The notes under the pieces were generated by a model that had not been told where the DNA came from, ran no database searches, and saw only the letters and a list, made by a program, of their open reading frames with translations. The position numbers and the translations under genes were made by a program. Shown piece after piece: positions 1 to 10,041 of a DNA stretch of 64,000 nt (its first letter is position 1; each line of letters opens with the position of its first letter). The DNA comes from Mactra quadrangularis (Eukaryota > Mollusca > Bivalvia > Venerida > Mactridae): assembly GCA_025267735.1 (NCBI GenBank), contig CM046301.1, positions 54,765,872-54,829,871 of the forward strand, given 5' to 3'.

Positions 1-202
1 ACTATTTCACTATCTACATACACATTCTCTTACACAAACATCCAAATCACAAAATTTATAATTAAGTGCGAAACGGAAAGGGTGCGAATCGACCGAACAT
101 CCGAAATTTCGTATCCGAATATTATGATACTTTTACCATAATTGATAAAAAATTACACATAAATAAGCAAACAAATGATGTCAAAATACAAACAAAATAA
201 GG

Positions 203-361
203 TCAAAATAATGAAAATGACAAAATCGTACCAATATCGCTGCTTTCTGCCGCAGATCCGTCACCGTCTGAATCGTCATCCGAGCTGTTGTCAACTTCAG
301 GAGAATCTTGCTCCATTTCTTCCTCCTCTGTCTCCGGATTCTCGTGTTCTATTGTTGGCAT
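203..361 (-). CDS. Possible first coding exon of a minus-strand gene, acidic (partial, tentative)
   Basis: From the ATG at 361 (G at -3) the minus strand reads a short, strongly acidic peptide: a Glu run, then SPEVDNSSDDDSDGDGSAAESSD. Such a low-complexity acidic stretch is uncommon by chance in this AT-rich sequence. The frame closes at 203, but a GT at 231-230 (ATTG|GTACGA) could be a splice donor, which would make this a first exon (about 361-232) whose gene continues off the left edge. An NRF1-like palindrome about 140 bp upstream fits a promoter. I do not recognise the protein. It could also be a chance frame. Confidence 0.3.
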   Translation of the reverse strand: MPTIEHENPETEEEEMEQDSPEVDNSSDDDSDGDGSAAESSDIGTILSFSLF

Positions 362-496
362 GACTTTTATATGTTTATGTGCAACAAACAAAATCAAACT
401 AAAAAGGTTCAACGATGGGAAATTCAAGTTAAAATGCACATTACAAATATACGCGGTCCATTAGGAGATTCCTTTAGATTTAGTAAACATCAACTA

Positions 497-506
497 CGCA
501 TGCGCG
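497..506. promoter_or_regulatory. NRF1-like palindrome CGCATGCGCG
   Basis: CGCATGCGCG is close to the NRF1 core GCGCATGCGC, typical of CpG-rich animal promoters. It stands out because CpG is rare around it. It lies upstream of the minus-strand acidic ATG at 361, where a promoter would be expected if that exon is real. Confidence 0.35.
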
Positions 507-1010
507 TTGGAAAATACCTCTGTTTCGTTTATTTTTGTTTTCAAAGGGGAGCTACCTATGATTGACAAAATATTAAGAATTATTTGGATTGCCTCCCTTA
601 AAATCACCATACGGACGATACTGCATGTTGTTGGACTTGTGAATTTTCGTATAATTCATAAACGTTCATACCAACTTCTTGTAAAATGTTAAGGCTTCTT
701 TTGAATCAAGATCACCACGTTTCAATTTTATCGTGAAATTAAACACGGGAGTACTATTTATTACTGCTAGCACAGGAACAACAGTAAGATAGATCTTCAA
801 CTTGTATTCTTGATCCATTTACTGACAGTACAACAACCGTACTTGCTTTACTGTTGGAAATTCGACATTAATTTTATGAATCCAATAAAGGGATAGGTGC
901 ATTTACCCTCAAATTTGGCCCTGTTGCAATACTGTCTCATGTTTTGTCAATGATAGTGCATTGTAAAATTTACACATAATTAACATTTTAAAGACTTTTC
1001 TGTGAAGTCT
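507..1010. other. AT-rich intergenic, no gene seen
   Basis: Only short chance reading frames are present. I see no RNA gene, repeat or recognisable domain. Confidence 0.5.
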
Positions 1011-1024
1011 GTTACCATGGTAAC
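1011..1024. promoter_or_regulatory. RFX X-box palindrome GTTACCATGGTAAC
   Basis: A perfect 14-bp palindrome matching the RFX X-box (GTYNCCATRGNAAC). RFX factors control ciliary and other genes in animals. A second site begins exactly 140 bp downstream. No adjacent gene is visible, so a regulatory role is inference. Confidence 0.45.
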
Positions 1025-1150
1025 AGTACAAAAATTGTTAAAAATAATCATCTCTCTTTAAACTGATTTCCTAAATTGACAGTTTTAGAGTCACATATTG
1101 TCACATAATGGAAGCACTTTGAAAGTTTCTTTTAGAGTTATAAATATTTG

Positions 1151-1164
1151 GTTGCCATGGTAAC
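1151..1164. promoter_or_regulatory. RFX X-box GTTGCCATGGTAAC
   Basis: A full match to the X-box consensus with one asymmetric base. The flanks differ from the site at 1011, so the pair is not simply a long duplicated segment. The same 14-mer recurs at 51077, on the far side of the tandem array. Confidence 0.45.
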
Positions 1165-1860
1165 CAATTTCAGAAATTTAAAATCTTTTTTTTTTGTAAA
1201 ACAAGTCCTTCTGCATTTCTAAAGAAAGCTTAATGAAAAAATATGTTTATGTAATTATATAAAATTTAACAACACAGCACTCTGAACTTATTTATTGCAT
1301 AATTTATTACCAGACTCAATCCCAATTAAGGTGGACATATGGGCATATTTTTTTCATTTTTTTCATGTCATCAAATATGAGTTTTAAATCAATTAAAGGC
1401 ATTGTAGACATGTTCTGTACGCAGTATAAAAATCTTTTCAGCTGGGCTAGTATACTTTTTTAGATACAGGCTGGTGAAAGGTCACACCTAGCATTAATAA
1501 ATGTGCTTATGGAAATCGAACATGTGCTGTAAATTTCACTTATTTAAAAGTAGCAATGGTCAAACTGTTGAGAAATGCAATACGGTTGCATTCTATAAGG
1601 TATTATGTTTCGGAATAAATGATAAAGACTGAAGAGTAAACCAGATACTTTCAGAAAAACATATATATTGAATACGCTATTTTCATTAGTTTTATTTGTT
1701 TTAAAAATGTCATTCATATCAACTGTTCCAGAACGATACAAACAAGTTAAATATAGAATGTAACTGTTTAAAATAGTTAGATACCATTGTCTTAGTGTTA
1801 TAACAAAACGTTGTGTGCATGTGAACCACCACAAAGCAACCAATAAAGAATATAATTGTT
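1165..1860. other. AT-rich intergenic, no gene seen
   Basis: Poly-T and poly-A tracts and chance reading frames only. The longest is a 99-codon minus frame at 1544-1843 with no domain-like pattern. Confidence 0.5.
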
Positions 1861-2967
1861 GTCCCGTACGTTAGCAAAATTGGCTCGTACGTTATATACT
1901 TCAGTTTGGTCATCTAAACTATTGATAACTAAGTTAAACTGCAATAATACAACTTACATTGTTGTGTAATTTGTTTTACAATTCAATGTACTTGTGTTTT
2001 ACATATAAAACTACTATAATATCTCTCACTTTCAATAATTACGCGAACCATTTTCATTTTTCCAAGAGAACAACATTCAACAATTTTGTGACAAGTTTAA
2101 CAAAGAAACATAGCAAACTAACGCATAAACTAATAAAAGCTTTTTAGTAGTGGGGTAACATTTGATTTACAACCATCAAATCAACCGGCAAATGCATGTT
2201 TAGACAATTCTACAGTGTCCCGTACGTTATTAAATAAGTAAGATAATGTATGAACCTGATCAAATTATTGCAGTGTGTGCTAAAATGGTTCTAAAGTTAT
2301 AATTTGACCAAACGAGGCATTGTTTTAATTTTTCATTTCAAAGCTAGATGGTATTCAATTACGAACAATGCAAACTATTCATTATTTATTGCAAATAATA
2401 AGTACTATAACTTATTTTCCCGTCACTCTTGTTAGTTACTTTTGAACATCACCAATTTCATTATAATTGCCGTTCCCATAATATTTTCGTCTGTGTAGAT
2501 TAAATACATGTTAAGGAACCTTATAAAAGCAATTTATCATAAATATTCAGACGATTATCAATTATTGTGTCACATTTTGTCCCGTACGTTACGGACTCGT
2601 ACGTTATTTTTCATTTTGTTTTTACTGGTTTTTTGTGTGTCACAAATATGCACTTTAAATTAATTATAAAAACACTTTATAAACTTTTTATTTAATCATT
2701 GAAGATCAGTTCAATGAAGAATTTATATATCTATTTGAAAAAGTTTGTTAGATAATTTGATTTTACTAATTGTCCCGTTCGTTACGTGGTGATAATTACG
2801 ATTCATTTTTTAAGCTCATAAATTACCGATACCAATAAAATGTCAGCTTAAATGAATATCTTATCATTAGGATATAACTTTATGGACTTTACTTACACAA
2901 AAATAGTTTGTAAAGAGTGCAAAGCTGTGAGATTAATGAAGCCTTTAAATAATTGTCCCGTACGTTA
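1861..2967 (+). repeat. Dispersed GTCCCGTACGTTA motif cluster
   Basis: The 13-mer GTCCCGTACGTTA occurs at 1861, 2217, 2579 and 2955, with a one-base variant (GTCCCGTTCGTTA) at 2772. Shortened forms (CTCGTACGTTA) follow the first and third copies, at about 1884 and 2596. Spacings between full motifs are 356, 362, 193 and 183 bp, close to multiples of 180. All are on the same strand, and the DNA between them does not look repeated. It could be an old tandem repeat in which only the motif survives, or a cluster of protein-binding sites. Confidence 0.55.
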
Positions 2968-3361
2968 TCGGAGTTTGGAGACAACGTTTGTGGTATGAGG
3001 TGTGGAAAATTATTTTTAAATTTACATTATAATATGTGTTTTTCTTGAGGATTTAGTAATAATTGACATATTAAAGATATATTTAATTGGAAATCTGTCT
3101 GAATTTTTTAACAATTTAAAGCTAACTGTAAGAATTTGTCATTGGAGACATAGGGATTTTCTACACCCTAGCTTAATTAAGAGACTATATTTTGAAAAAA
3201 TCGAAGTTTTCTTCACGAAATATGTCGTTTATATTTTTACTATAGCACTATCACTTGTAAATATGCATTTCATTTACATACATTCTGTAAGTTAAATTCC
3301 TGGAAACTTGATAAACGTTGGAGACATCAAATGTACATTCTAAGTGGGAATGAGTCTAAAA
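2968..3361. other. Intergenic left flank of the array with TTGGAGACA motifs
   Basis: No gene is seen. TTGGAGACA occurs at 2975, 3142 and 3318 (spacings 167 and 176 bp), continuing the roughly 180-bp rhythm of the preceding motif cluster. Homology to the tandem unit begins abruptly at 3362 (CACTAAAATT). Confidence 0.4.
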
Positions 3362-3432
3362 CACTAAAATTATAATAAAGTCTAAACAATATAAAGTTCA
3401 AAGTACTTGTAATATACAATTCTATATGCATA

Positions 3433-3999
3433 ATGCATTTCCATTCAGACAATATAATTATTTACAGGAATTTGCAATTTTTTGGTCGGCTGTGTCGTCT
3501 GCCATACAAGTATTCAGCAAAACATGTGTTTAATCAAAGACTAATTAGATACTGTAAAGGTACCGAATATTACCAAGGCTTTGTACCTGATGTATGTAGA
3601 TTGCATCACAAGTATGATTTATTCAGTTTTATTGACCTGTATTTGTCTTCTGGGTCATTTCCATCGAAAAATTCATGGAAAACCCTTCTACATAAAAAAG
3701 TAATGTTACCAGGACGCATTTCCAGATTGCAATCTGTCTGTAGTCTAGTACCCGCTGTAGATCTGCATACAGCACTTATAGTTGGTAAACCATGTAAGAT
3801 CTGGACATTATCACGTCGTTTTGATGAACTATCCATTGTATGTAGTCAATTTATGCGCATTCTAGGTAGATTTTTCTCTCGTCCATATGTAGAACAGTGT
3901 ACTCTTTGTGGTGATCTAGTCACAAACATTGTCCAACATCAGTTATGGTTTTGTCTTTGTAACAATCACATTAGAGATAAATTTATTACTATTGCTTAA
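3433..3999 (+). pseudogene. LINE reverse-transcriptase C-terminal remnant, copy 1
   Basis: A 188-codon frame. From residue 12 on it resembles the extreme C-terminus of a non-LTR retrotransposon ORF2: FGRLCRLP, a conserved KNSWK-type Trp, and a terminal zinc-knuckle-like CX2C-X9-H-X4-C (CTLC...H...C). The reverse-transcriptase and endonuclease domains are missing, so it cannot retrotranspose by itself. This copy differs from the others at five codons (His2, Phe16, Ser28, a His at about 58, a Trp at about 82). All five changes alter the amino acid, and the Trp looks ancestral. Confidence 0.7.
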
Positions 4000-4715
4000 G
4001 CTGGACACTTTGAAACATGTAAATTCACTTCTGTTCATACATTGTGCTCATACATCTTCTTACTAGCGATAGGAAGGTTAGAGCCTAATCTTTTGCTCAT
4101 TAAGAGTATCAACTCTATGTGTGACATTTAGTGCTGATTTTGGTTGTATATGATATTGCTTGCTTGAACGCTTTGTTAACAGTTCATTTAGCCCATCTCA
4201 CCCACATTTCGCTTTCGCCCCCGAGTGAGATGGGTTTGGTCATGAACTTACTTATTTTGTGTTTGAACTATTCTTGTAATAGCTTGTAATGGATATATAA
4301 GACTTTGCCTTCTAGTTATTACAGGATCTGCTTTGATTATCTTTTTGTATCTATATAATATATTTGCTTTATCGTTTATTTGTATATATGATTATATATT
4401 ATGCTCTTCAGTAATTGAAGGAAATAAAAGTATATTATTTCCATACAGACAATATAATTATTTACCAGGTCTCAAATTAAAAAAAATGGACTTGCACATT
4501 TTTGCGAGTTGATTTCATTTCATCTTGCAAAATGCAAACATCATTCGCATTTTAGTTGTTCGCTTGTCGAACAACTATATACGCCAATTGAGAAATCGGT
4601 GTAGCAACCTTACTACGGATTCTACTTTTTTTGAGGTACACGACGGGGCTCAACTCTTCAAACCTATGATATACAGACTTTTCAAACATTTTTATAAATT
4701 AGTATAGCAAGCTTA

Positions 4716-5634
4716 CAGTATAACCTCTGCTAACGGCACCTCCGACGAGCGGCAACCTCCGACGAGCGGTAATTAGAATTCCCCCCGTCGATTTTACTCT
4801 TTAATTTACCTCTAATGAACGACACCTCTGCAGAACGGTAAACGGCCGTTCAAATAAATTCCCAAAGTTAATTTTTTATCTCTATACAGCGACACTAAGT
4901 CTAGCAAGGTTTACATCAATAATCGATAATTATCTATAACCGGATGATTTAAACAATAAGCGAAACCCCTAATCGTATAACACTACATGTACCCTCAAGT
5001 GTCATGTTGCTTAATTATTTGACTAGCAGGGGTTAATAAACAAGTGACATATGGTTTCCATGACACCAACGAACGGACCTTAGATGAGGAGCGCTTTGTT
5101 TGGTAGGCTGACGTCATCAAGTATCAGATGCACATACGTCTAGCTAGTTGACGATAATAAATGAAATATTTGTTATTGTTCTTTTTATTAAAAGCTTCGA
5201 TGAAATGAATTCTGTTTTATGATTATTTGAGGTTTAAGATAATATCAGATATTTACTCCCGAAAAGACGACGATAATTCATGCTAAATAGTTATCGCCAT
5301 TAGGCAAGTATAAAAACATTTGACAGAAACAGAATCGATTTCTCTAGTGTATTGATTCCTTTAGCATAAAACTAACCTTCATGATAGGAATTGTCAACCG
5401 TTATTATTATTTATTTAAAAAACTTCGTAATCTTATAAAAAATTATTTTACTTTTGTCGATCAGCGTTCGCTAAATCTGTATTTACCATGAGGAACGTAT
5501 AAATGCCAGTTTTCCGGACCGAACACGGCCGTTTTCGTGATCGGTAGAAAAAGTCTACCTCTGCAGAGCGACACCTCTGCAGAGCGGCAACTTTTTCAAA
5601 CTCCGCCGAAAGTCGCTCTACAGAGGTTACACTG
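4716..5634. mobile_element. 919-bp pogo/Tigger-like MITE, copy 1 only
   Basis: Ends are CAGTATAACCTCTG on the left and CAGAGGTTACACTG on the right, an imperfect terminal inverted repeat (CAGTRTAACCTCTG) typical of pogo/Tigger-type Tc1-mariner relatives. TA flanks both sides (4714-4715 and 5635-5636), while nine other units have one TA at this spot (AGCTTACTAC), an exact empty site. Sub-terminal stretches repeat GACGAGCGGCAACCTCC and CACCTCTGCAGAGCGG variants of the terminus. No transposase frame is present, so it would have been moved by an autonomous relative elsewhere. Confidence 0.85.
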
Positions 5635-8600
5635 TACTACAAAATATTCTTTTTGAGTAACTTGAAGGAACTCAACTCTTCAAGCATGTGTATTACTGAG
5701 AAAGGTTTTGATAATTAATATTGTAATAATTACTTTTAACCAAACACTGAAAATATATACAACAGTGAATTTTCCCTGTGGTGAACCCCAATTTGAAAGG
5801 GTGTAACGCATTAATCTCTCATTCTATACGTAGACGATAAAACATATCTTGGCTCAGACGCTTAACTCATATCGCACGACAACAACGCACAGAAAATAGT
5901 GCGGTGTATACATGAATATAAAACCGTTGTATGTTTTTTTCTTTTTTTTTAAAGATGTAATCATGATGATAAAATTGTAAATAATGCTGGCTTATAACTA
6001 CAGGAATACCTATCCATAGATTCAAGGTGCTTTCAAACCTCAATGGGTATATTATCCGTAGCGTATCCTAATTTCGTTTTCAAAGGTTTGTGTCATGATT
6101 GACAGAAGATGGAAACACTTTCTCATGGACAATAAATGGCCAGTATAAAAGTTTTATTTAACGTGCACATTACTTTTATGGATAGCAATATCATATTGCG
6201 AAATCTCAAAAACATATTTCATTTATTCAGTACATGTAAAAATTGTCACGTGGTTTTAGGTATTTAGACGTTTTTACCCATGATGCTTAACGTAGTATCG
6301 TCCTGGCCAGTTAGTTTATGTTGAACTCTAATGTAAATCAATGGATGGGAAATTAAACAGAAATCAATTAGGATTATTGGTCAAATTGTTCCACGTTGTA
6401 TTTTTCTCATAGCTCTGATATGGTAATGAATTGAAGTTAAAAGTTCTGTTGCAAATTTAAAAACACTTATCATTACTTGATAATTACTTATTATAAGTTA
6501 AATGCAATATATATTAATACAAGTTGTAGATTTCTACGCCGTGAGTGACACTATTGAATGTATACAGGTGGTTCTGTTACATATTAGTAACATGTCCAAT
6601 TAATTTGTATGAACATTCAATTGTATTTCCCTGTACTCCTCTATCAGTATGGTTATTATGCCTGTGCAATTATAGGAGTATGCATTTTAATCAATTTCTA
6701 AATTAGTTTTACCTGAACATTGGGATATCGTTTTTTGGGATAATTCAATGAAAATTGGATTTTCATGTACAGTTTACAAGTACAAATGGCACCATTTTGA
6801 AGATTTCATACAAATAAAGCTCTACAGTCTATGTTTCGAAAAACGAAATCTTATTCTACATATTTTTTTCACATTTTGAGCACATTAAGGGACCGAAGCA
6901 CAACATGTTTTCTATGTCGAACAACTCCAGTGCCTTTATCGCTTTGATTTTCTCTTAATATTCATACATGTAATATAAAAACAACATAATACTATATTTA
7001 ACTATAGATAGAACAAGAGCGTTATTGTTTGACAAAGAATATCGATCATGTTTTACTGTTAATTTTTAATTAATACCATCGATCTATCTGGCCATTTAAA
7101 TGCTGATTTGATCCTCATTAGTTTGGACATAAATATTTTTGCAATGGTTTCAAATCGCGAAAAGTTGCGAGTTAAAATAAAAGTTACTCGAAATTTTCTA
7201 AATCTACTCGCATTTTGCGAGTATGCGAGCCTAAATTCGAACCCTGTATTTTCTCTATTCAATTCTATACAATATGCAATTCTAAAATTATTCAAAATAC
7301 ATTTCTATTCAATATATCTTTTTATTTAAAATATATAATTATGTATCCACAAAACAACTCTAAATACAATATATATACAATTCTTAACAGAATTCGATTA
7401 TATATACAATATACCATAGAATAGAATAGAATAATCTTTATTTTGAGTCGGTACATATACATTATAAATAACATAAGCTCTAGTGAGCTTTTAAACCGAC
7501 TTTGATTAACATAATGTATAAAATCAACAAATGTAAAAATACCTGTAAGATAAAGAAGATTACATTACATAAATACATATATTATTATTAAAACTATAAA
7601 ACTCATTGTTATACATTATTACTTATGACATTGCATCAATATACAAAGTGTCTATACAATAATACAAGTCGATACCTAGGTTATATAATTATCAATTATA
7701 TATTTTCACATATACTCGTACAAACGACATAAAAATGCCCGAAAGACCGATGCTTAAATTAATGGGCCCTAGTTTAGGTCGAAAGTTCCTTGGTACGAAA
7801 ACAAACAAGTTCCGTAAAAATCAGTACCGAACGGATTGATTTTATCAGATACTTTTTCTATTCGAGCGCTCTTGAGTTTATCAAAACGAACTTTTTTGCT
7901 AGCGATCATATCCGAGATTTTCGAATGTGGATAAAATAATTTCAGTGCGGACTGCGGATCGGCGACACTCCCCCCGACTTTGAATATTTGCCTTGGGTCG
8001 TTGGCCTTTAAAATTTCAGCGCTTTTTATACTTAACGAAACTTCTTAGTACCCAAATTTCCATATTGTAGGATTTTTTATTTTTAAATATCTATGTCCGA
8101 TCGACAATGGAAATGTGTTCATTATCTAGAGTACAATACTGCCGTCTGCTTGCATAGCTTTTTTATCGATACAAACCCGGTTTTGTCGTATGCCTACATG
8201 CGTTTAAAAGTGGAAATGGGAAGATTTCTTATTGCTTTGGTTTAACATGAAACAATAGCTATTTTTTATATCTGCAGGTGACGCACCGCTCAGCAAAAGA
8301 CATATGGCAATTTCTCGTTCTTGTGGCGACATTCGAGCCAATTCTTGATTTTTCGGTGTGCATATCAACCAACTAAAAAGTTTCACCAAAACAGACCACG
8401 AGGGATATTTACCTATTTCCGTTTTTCAACATATGAACGATAAAACCGGGTTTGCATCAATAAATAAGCACAGTGAATTAGATGTCTCTGATAAGCATGA
8501 CAACCATGCAAACAAACGACAGTATGGTTCTATATTTTCCATTATCAATCGGATATAGTGTTAAAACATATAAATTTCCAACAATATTGAAATCGGGGTA

Positions 8601-8745
8601 CTTAGGAGTTTCGATAAGTATATACATTTTACGCACTCAATCAATACTTAAAGTTAAGATCTAGACCGTTCATTGTTTTGTGAACGATTTTTTTTATTTC
8701 AACACGAAACTTGAAAATTTTATTAATAGCCGTGATCTCCGTGGG

Positions 8746-8766
8746 TGACGTAACTCATTTATATAA
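8746..8766 (+). promoter_or_regulatory. CRE-like and TATA-like pair near unit end (copy 1; all units)
   Basis: TGACGTAA (8746-8753) is followed by TATATAA (8760-8766), about 245 bp before the next unit's LINE-derived ATG. In such AT-rich DNA the TATA match is weak evidence, but the CRE-like octamer is less common. No transcript is implied by the sequence alone. Confidence 0.2.
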
Positions 8767-9008
8767 TGTAATAGTTAGAATACATTGTAGGCCTAATTCT
8801 AGAGTTAGGGTCATACAAATCAAACTTGTGCTAGCTGTGATAGATCTAATCGCTAAACTATTTTAAAAACAAATGCATTAGAAAGCTATTTATATTTTTA
8901 AATTTTATATTTTTTCATACGACAATTTCGTTAATGCACTAAAATTATAATAAAGTTCTAAACAATATAAAGTTCAAAGTACTTGTAATATACAATTCTA
9001 TATGCATA

Positions 9009-9575
9009 ATGAATTTCCATTCAGACAATATAATTATTTACAGGAATTTGCAATATTTTGGTCGGCTGTGTCGTCTGCCATACAAGTATTTAGCAAAACA
9101 TGTGTTTAATCAAAGACTAATTAGATACTGTAAAGGTACCGAATATTACCAAGGCTTTGTACCTGATGTATGTAGATTGCTTCACAAGTATGATTTATTC
9201 AGTTTTATTGACCTGTATTTGTCTTCTGGGTCATTTCCATCGAAAAATTCATTGAAAACCCTTCTACATAAAAAAGTAATGTTACCAGGACGCATTTCCA
9301 GATTGCAATCTGTCTGTAGTCTAGTACCCGCTGTAGATCTGCATACAGCACTTATAGTTGGTAAACCATGTAAGATCTGGACATTATCACGTCGTTTTGA
9401 TGAACTATCCATTGTATGTAGTCAATTTATGCGCATTCTAGGTAGATTTTTCTCTCGTCCATATGTAGAACAGTGTACTCTTTGTGGTGATCTAGTCACA
9501 AACATTGTCCAACATCAGTTATGGTTTTGTCTTTGTAACAATCACATTAGAGATAAATTTATTACTATTGCTTAA
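9009..9575 (+). pseudogene. LINE reverse-transcriptase C-terminal remnant, copy 2
   Basis: The consensus version of the 188-codon frame. The ATG and first 11 or so codons come from the target-site duplication, not from the LINE. The LINE part starts near NLQYFGRLCRL and ends with the CX2C-X9-H-X4-C zinc-knuckle-like motif and a TAA. Most LINE ORF2 proteins are around 1000 residues, so this is a severely 5'-truncated copy. The open frame probably survives because the array is young and homogenised. Confidence 0.7.
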
Positions 9576-10012
9576 GCTGGACACTTTGAAACATGTAAAT
9601 TCACTTCTGTTCATACATTGTGCTCATACATCTTCTTACTAGCGATAGGAAGGTTAGAGCCTAATCTTTTGCACATTAAGAGTATCAACTCTATGTGTGA
9701 CATTTAGTGCTGATTGTGGTTGTATATGATATTGCTTGCTTGAACACTTTGTTAACAGTTCATTTAGCCCATCTCACCCACATTTCGCTTTCGCCCCCGA
9801 GTGAGATGGGTTTGGTCATGAACTTACTTATTTTGTGTTTGAACTATTCTTGTAATAGCTTGTAATGGATAGATAATACTTTGCCTTCTAGTTATTACAG
9901 GATCTGCTTTGATTATCTTTTTGTATCTATATAATATATTTGCTTTATCGTTTATTTGTATATATGATTATATATTATGCTCTTCAGTAATTGGAGGAAA
10001 TAAAAGTATATT
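9042..10012 (+). mobile_element. 5'-truncated LINE insertion (shown in copy 2, present in all units)
   Basis: A 971-bp segment bounded by a near-perfect 29-bp direct repeat (ATTTCCATWCAGACAATATA...ATTTAC at 9013-9041 and 10013-10041), the target-site duplication. It holds the C-terminal coding remnant, a 3' UTR of about 430 bp with a strong hairpin, and AATAAA at 9999-10004, close to its 3' end. Truncation at the 5' end with a poly(A) signal next to the duplication is the classic product of target-primed reverse transcription. The clade is not certain. In the other units the element lies 33 to 1003 bp after the start of the coding remnant. Confidence 0.75.
9758..9823 (+). other. LINE 3' UTR hairpin (copy 2; all units)
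   Basis: The inner stem CCCATCTCAC (9768-9777) pairs perfectly with GTGAGATGGG (9801-9810). Outside it, GTTCAT (9758-9763) pairs with ATGAAC (9818-9823). The loop is C-rich. A structured 3' UTR is common in LINEs and can be recognised by the reverse transcriptase; that role is inferred here. Confidence 0.6.
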
Positions 10013-10041
10013 ATTTCCATACAGACAATATAATTATTTAC

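Larger units (their letters stand above)
3362..8936 (+). repeat. Array copy 1 (5575 bp, with MITE insertion)
   Basis: The most divergent copy. Relative to the others it lacks one T at the start (AAGTCTAAAC), has 8 instead of 9 A's near 4480 (which breaks the downstream 90-codon frame), and carries the 919-bp MITE plus a TA duplication. It keeps likely ancestral residues in the LINE frame. Confidence 0.9.

Noticed and set aside
1544..1843. 99-codon minus-strand frame
   Set aside because: No domain, unusual Tyr/Phe/Leu mix typical of AT-rich chance frames, and no splice or promoter context.
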